46,925 nucleotides of DNA from Pseudonocardia sp. 73-21 (GCF_001899645.1 NZ_MKVV01000098.1:1-46925); one strand, 5' to 3'. Positions 1 to 7,659 are shown, numbered from the stretch's first letter. Numbers and translations are program-made. The notes: generated by a model from the sequence alone, not told the origin.

Positions 1-237
1 GTTGTCGCCGGTGTGCTCGACGGTGCCGTCGGGGCTGGTGAGGTTGTTGAAGAAGATGAAGTGCTTGTCGGAGACGGCCTTGCCCTCGGCGCTGAGCACG
101 ATGGCGGAGGCGTCGAGGTCGAACTCGGTGCCCGTGGTGGTGCGGACGTCCCAGCCCAGACCGACGATCACGTTGGTGAGGCCGGGCGCCTCCTTGGTGA
201 GGCTGACGTTTCCACCCTTGCTGAGGCTGACGCTCAA
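1..237 (-). CDS. TerD-family protein, N-terminal part (runs off the window)
   Basis: The reverse strand encodes 79 residues starting MSVSLSKGGNVSLTKEAPGL, then GLGWDVRTTTGTEFDLDASA and SDKHFIFFNNLTSPDGTVEHTGDN. This is the characteristic beginning of TerD/TerZ/CABP stress proteins (about 190 aa), including the DLDAS motif that contributes to calcium binding in the family. Members are linked to tellurite resistance and general stress responses, and their biochemical role is poorly defined. The start is a TTG preceded by GGAG 8 nt upstream; no ATG or GTG lies in a suitable place. Only the 5' part is present, so completeness cannot be judged. Confidence 0.9.
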   Translation of the reverse strand, partial: MSVSLSKGGNVSLTKEAPGLTNVIVGLGWDVRTTTGTEFDLDASAIVLSAEGKAVSDKHFIFFNNLTSPDGTVEHTGDN

Positions 238-298
238 CGTAGTAGCTCCACATCTGTTGTGGGGGGCTCGTTCCCCCCGGATTCGAGCTGGCCCGGCC

Positions 299-304
299 GA
301 GCCT
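299..304 (-). promoter_or_regulatory. Candidate -10 element for the terD-family gene
   Basis: On the minus strand TAGGCT lies about 60 nt upstream of the TTG start, giving a leader of roughly 55 nt. A G6/C6 hairpin (261-266 with 273-278) lies inside that leader, upstream of the ribosome binding site. The assignment rests on consensus similarity only. Confidence 0.35.
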
Positions 305-396
305 AACGGGAGGAATCGGACGGGCACTCGCGGTGTGAACGGGCGAGTATGCCCGTGCGTTCCCGGACACGTGAAGGAACTGTCGGTGGCCGGTCC

Positions 397-402
397 TAGA
401 CT
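397..402 (+). promoter_or_regulatory. -10 element of a leaderless polA promoter
   Basis: TAGACT ends 8 nt before the polA ATG and no Shine-Dalgarno precedes the start. This spacing is typical of actinobacterial leaderless transcripts, which begin at the start codon. Confidence 0.5.
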
Positions 403-410
403 CGCCGTCG

Positions 411-3206
411 ATGAGCCCCGCAGCCCGTACCCCCGTGTCCAGAAGCCCTGGCGCCCCGAAGCCCGCCGCCCCCTCGTCCACGGGCAAACGGCTGCTCCTT
501 CTCGACGGCCATTCGCTGGCCTACCGGGCGTTCTTCGCGCTGCCCGCGGAGAACTTCCGCACGGGCACGGGGCAGACCACCAACGCGGTCTACGGCTTCA
601 CGTCCATGCTCATCAACCTGCTGCGCGACGAGGTGCCCACCCACCTCGCCGTGGCGTTCGACGTCTCACGGAAGACGTTCCGGTCCGAGCGGTTCACCGA
701 GTACAAGGCCAACAGGACCACGACCCCCGACGACTTCAGGGGCCAGGTCGACCTCATCAAGGAGGTCCTCACCGCGCTGGCCATCCCGTTCTTCGCCGTC
801 GAGAACTTCGAGGCCGACGACGTCATCGCGACGCTCGCCACCCAGGCCGAGGCCGACGGCTTCGAGGTGCTCATCACCACGGGCGACCGCGACGCGTTCC
901 AGCTGGTCAGCGACAACGTCATGGTGCTCTACCCCAAGCGCGGGGTGTCGGATCTGGGCCGCATCGACCCCGCCGAGGTCATGGAGCGCTACGGGCTCAC
1001 CCCGGCGCAGTACCCGGATTTCGCGGCGCTGCGCGGCGACCCCAGCGACAACCTGCCCAACATCCCCGGAGTCGGGGAGAAGACCGCGGCCAAGTGGGTG
1101 CGTGAGTTCGGCTCGCTGGGGGATCTGGTCGACCGCGTCGACGAGGTCAAGGGCAAGGCGGGCGACGCCCTGCGCGCCCACCTCGCCGGGGTGCTGCTCA
1201 ACCGCCAGCTCACCGAGCTGGTCCGCGACGTGCCGCTCGACGCCGTGCCGTCTCAGCTCGAGGTGCGGCCGTGGGACCGCGACGCGGTGCACCGGCTGTT
1301 CGACGAGCTGGAGTTCCGCGTCCTGCGCGAGCGGCTGTTCGCCACGCTGCAGAGCGCCGAGCCCGAGGCCGAGGGCGGCATCGAGGTGCAGGGCGGTGCG
1401 CTGGAGCCCGGCAGCGTCCGGGCCTGGCTGGAGGCCAACGCGAGCGACGGGCGCCGGGTCGGGCTCTCGTTCCACGGCCTCACCGGGCTGGCCACCGGCA
1501 GCGACCTCGTCGGCATCGGGCTGGCCGCGGGCGAGCCCACCGTCGAGGCGCGGGCCGCCGGGGCCTCGGCCGGGGTGCCGCAGGCCGCCTACCTCGACGT
1601 CACCACGCTCACCCCCGACGACGAGAAGGCGCTGGGGGAGTGGCTGGCGGATGCGACCGTGCCGAAGGCCGCCCACGACGCCAAGGCCGCCCTGCACGCG
1701 CTGCGCGCGCGCGGCTGGACGCTCGCCGGGCTCACCAGCGACACCGCGCTCGCCGCCTACCTCTCGCGGCCCGGGCAGCGCACGTTCGACCTCGCCGATC
1801 TCGCCCTGCGCCACCTGCGCCGCGAGCTGCGGGTCGACGGCGCCGAGGAGACCGGGCAGCTGTCGCTGCTCGGTGGTGAAGAGGAGGCCGACGCCCAGGT
1901 CGCCAACGCGCAGATGGTGTCGGCGTCGGCGATCGCCGAGCTGGCCGACGCGCTCGACGTCGAGCTGGCCGAGAAGGCCGCCGGCGGGCTGCTGGCCGAT
2001 CTGGAGCTGCCGCTGGAGTACGTGCTGGCCGATCTGGAGGCCGCGGGCATCGCGGTCGACGGCGAGCTGCTCTCGGGCCTGGAGTCGGAGTTCGGCGCCC
2101 AGGTGCAGCAGGCCGCGCAGGACGCCTACAAGGTGATCGGCAAGGAGATCAACCTCGGCTCGCCCAAGCAGCTGCAGGTGGTGCTGTTCGACGAGCTGAA
2201 CATGCCGAAGACCAAGCGCACCAAGACCGGCTACACCACCGACGCCGACGCGCTGCAGACGCTCTTCGAGCAGACCGGCCACGAGTTCCTGTCCCACCTG
2301 CTGCTGCACCGCGACGCGATGCGGCTGCGGGTCACGGTCGAGGGGCTGCTCAAGTCCGTCGCCGAGGACGGGCGCATCCACACCACCTACAGCCAGACCA
2401 TCGCGGCCACCGGGCGCCTGAGCTCCACCGAGCCGAACCTGCAGAACGTGCCCATCCGCACCGCGGCCGGGCGCCGCATCCGCGAGACGTTCGTGGTCGG
2501 CGCGGGTTACTCGGAGCTGATGACCGCCGACTACAGCCAGATCGAGATGCGGATCATGGCGCACCTGTCGGAGGACACCGCGCTGATCGAGGCGTTCCGC
2601 TCGCAGCACGACTTCCACGCCGAGACCGCGGCGCGGGTGTTCGGGGTCGAGCCGACGGAGGTCACGGCGGCCCAGCGCGCCAAGATCAAGGCGATGAACT
2701 ACGGGCTGGCCTACGGCCTCTCCGCGTTCGGGCTGTCCAACCAGCTGCGCATCCCCACCGAGGAGGCCCGCGGCCTCATGGACGACTACTTCGAGGGCTT
2801 CGGCGGGGTGCGCGACTACCTCGGGGGCGTGGTCGACCAGGCCCGCAAGGACGGCTACACCGCCACCATCATGGGCCGCCGCCGCTACCTGCCCGATCTC
2901 ACCAGCGACAACCGGCAGCGCCGCGAGATGGCCGAGCGGATGGCGCTCAACGCCCCCATCCAGGGCAGCGCCGCCGACATCATCAAGGTCGCCATGCTCG
3001 GCGTGCACCGCGCGCTGGCCGACGAGAAGCTGCGCAGCCGCATGCTCCTGCAGGTGCACGACGAGCTGGTGCTCGAGGTGGCCGAGGGCGAACGCGAGCA
3101 GGTCGAGACGCTGGTGCGCCGGGAGATGGCGGCGGCGGCGGAGCTGAGCGTGCCCCTGGAGGTCTCGGTCGGGTACGGGCGCAGCTGGGACGACGCGGCC
3201 CACTGA
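411..3206 (+). CDS. polA: DNA polymerase I
   Basis: The 931-residue protein has the standard family A architecture. The N-terminal 5' nuclease (about residues 25-320) shows DGHSLAYRAFFA, FEADDVIATLA, TTGDRDAFQLV and the helix-hairpin-helix GVGEKTAAKW. A 3'-5' exonuclease-like region (about 340-510) lacks the acidic DxE motif, so proofreading is probably absent, as in mycobacterial Pol I. The C-terminal polymerase carries motif A DYSQIEMRIMAHLS, motif B RAKIKAMNYGLAYGLSAFG and motif C VHDEL. It fills gaps and removes primers in replication and excision repair. The ATG sits 8 nt behind a -10 element, suggesting a leaderless mRNA. Monocistronic in this window. Confidence 0.98.
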   Translation: MSPAARTPVSRSPGAPKPAAPSSTGKRLLLLDGHSLAYRAFFALPAENFRTGTGQTTNAVYGFTSMLINLLRDEVPTHLAVAFDVSRKTFRSERFTEYKANRTTTPDDFRGQVDLIKEVLTALAIPFFAVENFEADDVIATLATQAEADGFEVLITTGDRDAFQLVSDNVMVLYPKRGVSDLGRIDPAEVMERYGLTPAQYPDFAALRGDPSDNLPNIPGVGEKTAAKWVREFGSLGDLVDRVDEVKGKAGDALRAHLAGVLLNRQLTELVRDVPLDAVPSQLEVRPWDRDAVHRLFDELEFRVLRERLFATLQSAEPEAEGGIEVQGGALEPGSVRAWLEANASDGRRVGLSFHGLTGLATGSDLVGIGLAAGEPTVEARAAGASAGVPQAAYLDVTTLTPDDEKALGEWLADATVPKAAHDAKAALHALRARGWTLAGLTSDTALAAYLSRPGQRTFDLADLALRHLRRELRVDGAEETGQLSLLGGEEEADAQVANAQMVSASAIAELADALDVELAEKAAGGLLADLELPLEYVLADLEAAGIAVDGELLSGLESEFGAQVQQAAQDAYKVIGKEINLGSPKQLQVVLFDELNMPKTKRTKTGYTTDADALQTLFEQTGHEFLSHLLLHRDAMRLRVTVEGLLKSVAEDGRIHTTYSQTIAATGRLSSTEPNLQNVPIRTAAGRRIRETFVVGAGYSELMTADYSQIEMRIMAHLSEDTALIEAFRSQHDFHAETAARVFGVEPTEVTAAQRAKIKAMNYGLAYGLSAFGLSNQLRIPTEEARGLMDDYFEGFGGVRDYLGGVVDQARKDGYTATIMGRRRYLPDLTSDNRQRREMAERMALNAPIQGSAADIIKVAMLGVHRALADEKLRSRMLLQVHDELVLEVAEGEREQVETLVRREMAAAAELSVPLEVSVGYGRSWDDAAH

Positions 3207-3300
3207 GCGGAGCTCGCGGAGCGGTCGTCGGGGCGGGGCGGAGCTCGCGGAGCGGTCGTCGGGGCGGGGCGGAGCTCGCGGAGCAGTTGCCCGGGGCGGG
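3207..3300. repeat. Three tandem 31-bp direct repeats downstream of polA
   Basis: Units begin with GCGGAGCTCGCGGAGC at 3207, 3238 and 3269 (period 31). The first two are identical; the third diverges in its second half. The array starts at the base after the polA stop codon and precedes the palindromic elements at 3330-3477. No ORF here looks real. Confidence 0.85.
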
Positions 3301-3329
3301 GCGCAGCGTGCCGCCGGGCCGCGGCCACA

Positions 3330-3393
3330 TGATCGGACGCGGTCGCACCGCAGCGCCCCGGCCAGGGCCGCAGCGTGCGGCGCGTCGCGATCA
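3330..3393. repeat. 64-bp imperfect palindrome (TGATC-ended family), copy 1
   Basis: The left arm begins TGATCGGACGCGGTCGCAC and the right arm, read as its complement, TGATCGCGACGCGCCGCAC. Arms of about 29 nt enclose a short loop. The same design recurs at 3414-3477 and 21246-21311, defining a dispersed non-coding element that would fold into a long hairpin as RNA or cruciform DNA. Confidence 0.7.
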
Positions 3394-3413
3394 AGCGTGG
3401 TCCGGCTCTCCGA

Positions 3414-3477
3414 TGATCGGCGCCCGTCGCACGTCAGCGCCCTGCCCGGGACGGCGGCGTGCGGCCGGCGGCGATCA
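3414..3477. repeat. 64-bp imperfect palindrome (TGATC-ended family), copy 2
   Basis: Left arm begins TGATCGGCGCCCGTCGCAC; complement of the right arm begins TGATCGCCGCCGGCCGCAC. Same orientation as copy 1 and offset by 84 bp. Together with the 31-bp repeats it fills most of the gap between polA and the DUF1015 gene. Confidence 0.7.
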
Positions 3478-3504
3478 CGGGGCGGGGCCGTACCCGCCGG
3501 CGGT

Positions 3505-3510
3505 TAACCT
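3505..3510 (+). promoter_or_regulatory. -10 element of a leaderless promoter (DUF1015 gene)
   Basis: TAACCT is followed by 6 nt and the ATG at 3517, with no Shine-Dalgarno. Confidence 0.55.
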
Positions 3511-3516
3511 CCGCCG

Positions 3517-4740
3517 ATGGCCACGGACCGATCACCCGCCGGGCTCGACGTCCAGCCGTTCGTCGCCACCCGCTACCGCGACCCGGCGCAGCTGCCGCAC
3601 CTGACGTCGCCCGCCTACGACCTGATCCCGCCCGACGAGCGGGAGCGCCTGGCGGAGGCCGACGAGCACAGCATCGTGCACCTGACGCTGCCCACGTTCG
3701 GGGCCGCCGACGCCGCGCGGCGGCTCGCGCTCTGGCGCCGCGACGGCACGCTCGTCGTCGACGACCGGCCCGCGCTCTACGTCTACGACCTGGCCGAGGA
3801 GGAGACGGTCTCCACGCGCGGGTGGCTGGCGGCGGTCGGGCTGCCGGCCAACGGGGTCGTGTCCCCGCACGAGGCCACGGTGGCGGCCGCCGTCGCCGAC
3901 CGGCTCGCGTTGCGGGAGGCGACCCGGGCCGATCTCGAACCGGTCGTGCTCACCCACGACGGCGAGCCGGGGGCCGCCGACGAGCTGGCCCACCGGGTCG
4001 TCGCGCAGGAGCAGCCGCTGCTGGACCTCACCGACGACGGCGGCGTGCGGCACCGGCTCTGGCGGGTGGCCGATCCCGCGCCGATCGCCGTGGTCCGCGC
4101 GGACTTCGCCGGCCGGCGGGCCGTGATCGCCGACGGCCACCACCGGTGGGCGAGCGCCCGGCAGGACCAGGCCGCCCAGGCCGGGCCGGGGCCCTGGGAC
4201 CGGGGCCTCGCGCTGCTCGTGCCCACCGTCCCGCACGGGCCGCGGGTGGAGTCCATCCACCGCGTCGTGCCCGGCCTGGCCCTCGACCGGGCGGTCGCGG
4301 CGGCCTCGGACGCGTTCCGGGCCGAGCCGCTCGACCCGCAGGCCGACCCGTGGACCCTGCTCGTGTCGGCGCACGACACCCTCGTGCTGCTCACCGACGG
4401 CGCGCGCTGGGTACGGCTCACCGAGCCCGACCGCGACCTGTTGCTGCGCGAGGCGCCGCCCGGTTGGCACGATCTCGACGTCGCGCTGGTGGACGCGGGC
4501 CTGGTGGAGGCCCGGTGGCACGGGGCCGGGTCGGTGCTGCTGCGGCACTCGGTCGCGTCCGCGCTGGCCACCGCCCGGCAGACGCAGGGCGTGGCCGCGC
4601 TGGTGCGTCCGACCCCGGCCGCCGTGGTGCTCGACCTCGCGGCGCGGGGGGTGCTGATGCCACGCAAGTCCACGCTGTTCGTGCCCAAGCCGCGCACCGG
4701 CCTGGTCCTGCGCTGCTTCGCCGACGAACCGGCCGGGTGA
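3517..4740 (+). CDS. DUF1015 family protein
   Basis: The 407-residue protein matches the DUF1015 family: an N-terminal YDLIPPDERERLAEADEHSIVHLTLP segment, a central VIADGHHRWASA motif around residues 203-215 (the family hallmark), and a C-terminal GVLMPRKSTLFVPKPRTGLVLRCF. Biochemical function is not established for the family. It is likely cytosolic because no signal peptide or membrane segment is visible. The ATG follows a TAACCT box by 6 nt, indicating leaderless translation. It stands alone between repeat-rich intergenic DNA and a hairpin at 4754-4796 that can end its transcript. Confidence 0.88.
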   Translation: MATDRSPAGLDVQPFVATRYRDPAQLPHLTSPAYDLIPPDERERLAEADEHSIVHLTLPTFGAADAARRLALWRRDGTLVVDDRPALYVYDLAEEETVSTRGWLAAVGLPANGVVSPHEATVAAAVADRLALREATRADLEPVVLTHDGEPGAADELAHRVVAQEQPLLDLTDDGGVRHRLWRVADPAPIAVVRADFAGRRAVIADGHHRWASARQDQAAQAGPGPWDRGLALLVPTVPHGPRVESIHRVVPGLALDRAVAAASDAFRAEPLDPQADPWTLLVSAHDTLVLLTDGARWVRLTEPDRDLLLREAPPGWHDLDVALVDAGLVEARWHGAGSVLLRHSVASALATARQTQGVAALVRPTPAAVVLDLAARGVLMPRKSTLFVPKPRTGLVLRCFADEPAG

Positions 4741-4753
4741 CGCCCCGCCGACG

Positions 4754-4796
4754 GTCGGGCGCCGGCAGCATCCACATGCTGCTGCCGGCGCCCGAC
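4754..4796. terminator. Perfect 17-bp hairpin, candidate bidirectional terminator
   Basis: Arms 4754-4770 and 4780-4796 are exact complements (GTCGGGCGCCGGCAGCA) around a 9-nt loop. It lies between the convergent DUF1015 gene (plus, ends 4740) and the MRNHGWS mini-ORF array (minus, ends 4822). No T-tract follows in either direction, as is common for high-GC actinobacterial terminators. Confidence 0.7.
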
Positions 4797-4821
4797 CTCG
4801 AACGTCGGGCGTCTGCCGTGG

Positions 4822-4845
4822 TCAGCTCCATCCGTGGTTCCGCAT
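4822..4845 (-). CDS. Heptapeptide mini-ORF MRNHGWS, copy 3
   Basis: Eight codons including TGA encode MRNHGWS. AGGAGGT stands 5 nt before the ATG, a near-perfect Shine-Dalgarno and stronger than that of most genes here. Compared with the two upstream copies it differs at two codons (CGG for CGC, GGA for GGC), both silent. It is the last of three tandem copies and is followed after 25 nt by the 17-bp hairpin. I know no described family for this peptide; function unknown. Confidence 0.6.
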   Translation of the reverse strand: MRNHGWS

Positions 4846-4888
4846 GCCGCACCTCCTCTGCTGGTCGTGGGTCCCCGGCGGGTGGTGA

Positions 4889-4912
4889 TCAGCTCCAGCC
4901 GTGGTTGCGCAT
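4889..4912 (-). CDS. Heptapeptide mini-ORF MRNHGWS, copy 2
   Basis: Same seven residues and TGA stop as its neighbours, with GGGAGGAGGT ending 6 nt before ATG. Its start is 67 bp from that of copy 3 and 70 bp from copy 1. The DNA between copies also contains a shared ACCCACGACCA segment, so the repeated unit comprises SD, mini-ORF and a short spacer. No modifying enzyme gene (P450, radical SAM, YcaO) is adjacent. Confidence 0.6.
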   Translation of the reverse strand: MRNHGWS

Positions 4913-4958
4913 GTCCGCACCTCCTCCCGTGGTCGTGGGTTCCCGAAAGGGGTCGTGA

Positions 4959-4982
4959 TCAGCTCCAGCCGTGGTTGCGCAT
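4959..4982 (-). CDS. Heptapeptide mini-ORF MRNHGWS, copy 1 (promoter-proximal)
   Basis: First of the three copies in the direction of transcription. AAGGAGGAG lies a few bases before the ATG. The nucleotide sequence of the 24-nt ORF is identical to copy 2. About 135 nt separate it from the divergent GGDEF gene, enough for a promoter and a leader, with a small ACCGG/CCGGT hairpin just upstream of the Shine-Dalgarno. Candidates are a peptide signal or RiPP precursor, a stalling peptide, or a translated regulatory RNA; nothing visible decides between them. Confidence 0.6.
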   Translation of the reverse strand: MRNHGWS

Positions 4983-5079
4983 GTCCGCGTCTCCTCCTTC
5001 TCGGCACCGGTCGCCCGGTGGACGTGATGGACGTGAAGGTCGTGCTGCCGCGACTGGCGCAACCGGACCGGGTGGTCCG

Positions 5080-5085
5080 TACTAT
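5080..5085 (+). promoter_or_regulatory. Possible -10 element for the diguanylate cyclase gene
   Basis: TACTAT lies 33 nt before the ATG at 5119. The complementary strand reads ATAGTA, so this AT-richer spot could also serve the minus-strand mini-ORF array. No clear -35 is seen on either strand. Confidence 0.3.
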
Positions 5086-5118
5086 CTGCAAGCAGCCGCT
5101 GACACGGAGAGGGTACGA

Positions 5119-6468
5119 ATGGGAACCGGGAACGGGGCTTCGAGCAGCAGCAACCCGTGGACCGGAGCCGTGCGCCGGTGGCCTGTGTGGCAGGAGCCGG
5201 CGCGCACCCTCTACCCGGTGCTGATGGTCGAGCTGACCGCCGTCGTGCTCGGCGGCGTGCTGCTCGCCAGGCAGCCCCGCCCCGCCCTCGCCGAGGTGGT
5301 GGCCGCCGTCGTGCTGGTGCTGGCCGGGGTCGCCCACGCCGAGATCGCGCTCGGGGTGGAACGGGCTCGGCGGCGCATCGCGCACGGCAACATCGTCGAT
5401 CTCAGCTCGATCTGGACCTTCGCCGCCGTCATCGTGCTCCCGGCCTTCGACGCCGGGCTGGTCGCGGCGCTGGTCTACGGCTACTTCTGGGTCCGCGCCT
5501 GGCGACTGCGCACGCGGCTCTACCGCCAGCTGTTCAGCATGTCGACGGTGGTGCTGGCGTGCTTCGCCGGCAGTGCGGTCCTGCACTACGTGATCGGCCC
5601 GGGGTCGCTGATCGACGCGGCGCCGGCCGTCGTCCTGCCCGGTGTACTGCTCGCCATCGTCGTCTACACGTGTGTGAACACCTGCCTGGTCGCCGGGGCC
5701 ATCGCGCTGAGCAGCCGTGAGGCCAGCGTCTCCACGATGTTCGCCTCCTGGGACGAGAACATGCTCGAGCTCGCGACCCTCTGCCTGGGCGCCTTGACCG
5801 GAGCCGCGCTGCTGATCAACCCGCTCCTGGCCCTGGGGGTGGTGCCGCCGCTGGTGGTGCTGCACCGGGCCGCTCTGGTCCGTCAGCTGGAGAAGGCCGC
5901 GAACACCGACGCCAAGACCGGGCTGCTCACGATCGCGGCCTGGTACCGGAGCGTGGAGGCGATCTTCCGTCGGGGGGCCGGCCGGGGGCCCCGGCCCACC
6001 GCGGTCCTGGTCGTGGACCTCGACCACTTCAAGTCGATCAACGACACCTACGGGCACCTGGCCGGTGACCACGTGCTCACCGCCGCCGCCCACGCGGTCG
6101 GTGCGGAGGTCCGGAGCGACGACCTGGTGGGGCGGTTCGGCGGCGAGGAGTTCGTCGTGCTGCTCACCGCCGACGACCGGGCCGGGCCCGTCGCCGACGC
6201 CGTGGACGTGGCCGAGCGCATCCGCCGGCGGATCGGGGACCTGCGGGTGGAGATCGCCACGCCGGACGGGCCGCTCACGGTCAGCACGGTGTCGGCGTCG
6301 GTGGGGGTGTCGGTCGTCGGTCCCGGCCCGCTCACCCAGGTCTCGGCGCTGATCCACGCGGCCGACGCCGCCCTCTTCGTGGCCAAGCGCGCCGGGCGCA
6401 ACCAGGTCCGGCTGGCCGGTCCGGCCGAGGTGGTCCGCGATCCCGCTCCGCACAACGGAGCCGCCTGA
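5119..6468 (+). CDS. Membrane-anchored GGDEF diguanylate cyclase
   Basis: The start at ATG 5119 is supported by GGAGAGGG six bases upstream; the protein is 449 aa. The first half holds about six hydrophobic segments (for example LYPVLMVELTAVVLGGVLLA, LAEVVAAVVLVLAGVAHAEI, VVLPGVLLAIVVYTCV) and acts as a membrane sensor or anchor. The C-terminal half (about residues 280-435) is a GGDEF domain with DLDHFKSINDTYGHLAGD and the active-site RFGGEEF near residue 340. An RxxD inhibitory site (RSDD) lies five residues before GGEEF, so product feedback by c-di-GMP is expected. It should make c-di-GMP from two GTP. No EAL domain. It ends one base before the convergent MOSC gene. Confidence 0.93.
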   Translation: MGTGNGASSSSNPWTGAVRRWPVWQEPARTLYPVLMVELTAVVLGGVLLARQPRPALAEVVAAVVLVLAGVAHAEIALGVERARRRIAHGNIVDLSSIWTFAAVIVLPAFDAGLVAALVYGYFWVRAWRLRTRLYRQLFSMSTVVLACFAGSAVLHYVIGPGSLIDAAPAVVLPGVLLAIVVYTCVNTCLVAGAIALSSREASVSTMFASWDENMLELATLCLGALTGAALLINPLLALGVVPPLVVLHRAALVRQLEKAANTDAKTGLLTIAAWYRSVEAIFRRGAGRGPRPTAVLVVDLDHFKSINDTYGHLAGDHVLTAAAHAVGAEVRSDDLVGRFGGEEFVVLLTADDRAGPVADAVDVAERIRRRIGDLRVEIATPDGPLTVSTVSASVGVSVVGPGPLTQVSALIHAADAALFVAKRAGRNQVRLAGPAEVVRDPAPHNGAA

Positions 6469-6981
6469 CTACGGCGACGGCCCGAGGACCTGCAGCGTCG
6501 CCGGGCCGAGCCGCAGCCACCCGTCGTCCACGGGCTCGCAGCGCACCCCTCCCCGGCCCCGCAGCGCCTTCCACGCCCCTGGGCCGATCACCACGTCCAT
6601 CCAGCGGCAGGGCTGCGCCGGGCGGTGGCCCCGGAACCGCACGGGCCCCTCGCCGCTGTCGAGGCTGAACTCGCGGCCCACGAGGTCGTCGACGCGGGCG
6701 CCCCGCAGCACGATGTTGCGCCGGGCCAGCGCGGCGTCGGGGACGCCGGGCAGGCCGAGGTCGGTGGCGAGGGGGTCGAGCGACTCGGCCGCGAACACCG
6801 TGACCGCGGCACGGCGGTGGGCCGGGTGGGCGAAGTAGCGGTCGCCGACCAGGCCGAGCCCGGCCCGGACCTCCACCCGCTCGCGCAGCACCGGGACCGG
6901 GTCGGGGCGGGGACCGTCCGCGGGCCGGCCCTCGTAGGCGTGGATCGCGGAGACCAGCAGCGCCTCGATCACCACGTCCAC
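6469..6981 (-). CDS. MOSC domain protein
   Basis: The 170-residue protein contains VRAGLGLVGDRYF, LARRNIVLRGARVDDLVGREF and PAQPCRWMDVVIGPG...GGVRC, the order and spacing of MOSC domains, including the conserved cysteine in the PCRWMD segment. MOSC proteins carry sulfur or bind molybdenum cofactor; stand-alone members often act on N-hydroxylated substrates or in sulfur transfer. The substrate here is unknown. The GTG at 6981 is chosen because a TACCGT box lies 7 nt upstream, which fits a leaderless mRNA. Its stop codon abuts the stop of the GGDEF gene without spacer. Confidence 0.85.
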   Translation of the reverse strand: MDVVIEALLVSAIHAYEGRPADGPRPDPVPVLRERVEVRAGLGLVGDRYFAHPAHRRAAVTVFAAESLDPLATDLGLPGVPDAALARRNIVLRGARVDDLVGREFSLDSGEGPVRFRGHRPAQPCRWMDVVIGPGAWKALRGRGGVRCEPVDDGWLRLGPATLQVLGPSP

Positions 6982-6988
6982 CGGGCAG

Positions 6989-6994
6989 ACGGTA
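6989..6994 (-). promoter_or_regulatory. -10 element of a leaderless promoter (MOSC gene)
   Basis: TACCGT on the minus strand is followed by 7 nt and the GTG start at 6981. Confidence 0.5.
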
Positions 6995-7027
6995 CTTGCC
7001 GACGCCACGGCAGGGGATGATGCCGCC

Positions 7028-7591
7028 GTGCCGCTGTTCGGAGCCACCGACCCGTTGCCGACCCGCCCGCGCCGCGTGCTCGTCACGGGGAACGCCGGCT
7101 CGGGCAAGTCCACCCTCTCCGCCGCTCTCGCGACCCGGCTCGGCGTGCCGTACCACGAGCTCGACGCCCTGCACCACGGACCGAACTGGGTGCCGCGCCC
7201 GGAGTTCGCCGCGGACGTGGCCGCGTTCGCCGCGACCGACGCGTGGGTGTGCGAGTGGCAGTACGGCGCCGTCCGGCCGTTGCTGCTGGCCCGCGCCGAC
7301 CTGCTGGTCTGGCTGGACCTCACCCGCCGGCAGGTCGCCCGCCAGCTCGTTGCGCGCACGGTGGTGCGTCGCCTGCGCCGCACCGAGCTGTGGAACGGCA
7401 ACGTCGAACCCCCGCTGTGGACGGTGGTCACCGACCGCGACCACCTCCTGCGCTGGGCGTGGCGCGTGCATCCGAAGACCGGGATGCGGGTCCGGAAGGT
7501 GCTGGCGATGCCGGACGGGCCGCCGGTCGTCCGCCTGCGCAACCGCCGGGAGGTCGCGGCCTGGCTCGAGGGTCCGGTCGCGGCGGGGTGA
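7028..7591 (+). CDS. P-loop NTPase, small kinase-like (adenylate kinase / FlaR-like)
   Basis: The 187-residue protein has a Walker A GNAGSGKST near residue 22 and a following YHELDALHHGPNWVPRPEF segment, typical of the 'topology modulation / FlaR' branch of adenylate kinase-like proteins. Further on are WVCEWQYGAVRPLLLARADLLVWLDL and an Arg-rich lid-like stretch RQLVARTVVRRLRRTELWNGN. It probably phosphorylates or binds a small nucleotide, but the substrate is unknown. The GTG start is divergent from the MOSC gene with 46 bp between them; no strong Shine-Dalgarno is seen. Confidence 0.8.
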   Translation: MPLFGATDPLPTRPRRVLVTGNAGSGKSTLSAALATRLGVPYHELDALHHGPNWVPRPEFAADVAAFAATDAWVCEWQYGAVRPLLLARADLLVWLDLTRRQVARQLVARTVVRRLRRTELWNGNVEPPLWTVVTDRDHLLRWAWRVHPKTGMRVRKVLAMPDGPPVVRLRNRREVAAWLEGPVAAG

Positions 7592-7643
7592 GCCGTCGGC
7601 GCGTCCTCGCGGGGTGTCCGGGGCCCACCGGTAGCCTTCCCCC

Positions 7644-7659
7644 TCGAACGGCTGTTCGC
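7644..7659 (+). promoter_or_regulatory. LexA (SOS) box in front of ruvCAB
   Basis: TCGAAC-GGCT-GTTCGC matches 11 of 12 positions of the actinobacterial consensus TCGAAC-N4-GTTCGA. A TAGCCT -10 element lies at 7632-7637, so LexA would sit over the transcription start. The ruvC Shine-Dalgarno (GAGGGGA, 7661-7667) follows directly. Confidence 0.75.

Noticed and set aside
666..3203. 845-codon reverse-strand ORF opposite polA, and similar long reverse ORFs elsewhere
   Set aside because: In very GC-rich DNA the antisense frames of genes often stay open. The translation is Gly/Arg/Ala/His-rich low complexity with no family motifs, and the forward gene is certain.
4822..4982. RiPP cluster of the biarylitide (bytA-P450) type
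   Set aside because: Gene size is similar, but MRNHGWS lacks the aromatic-x-His pattern of those peptides and no P450 or other tailoring gene is in the window. Kept only as one hypothesis.
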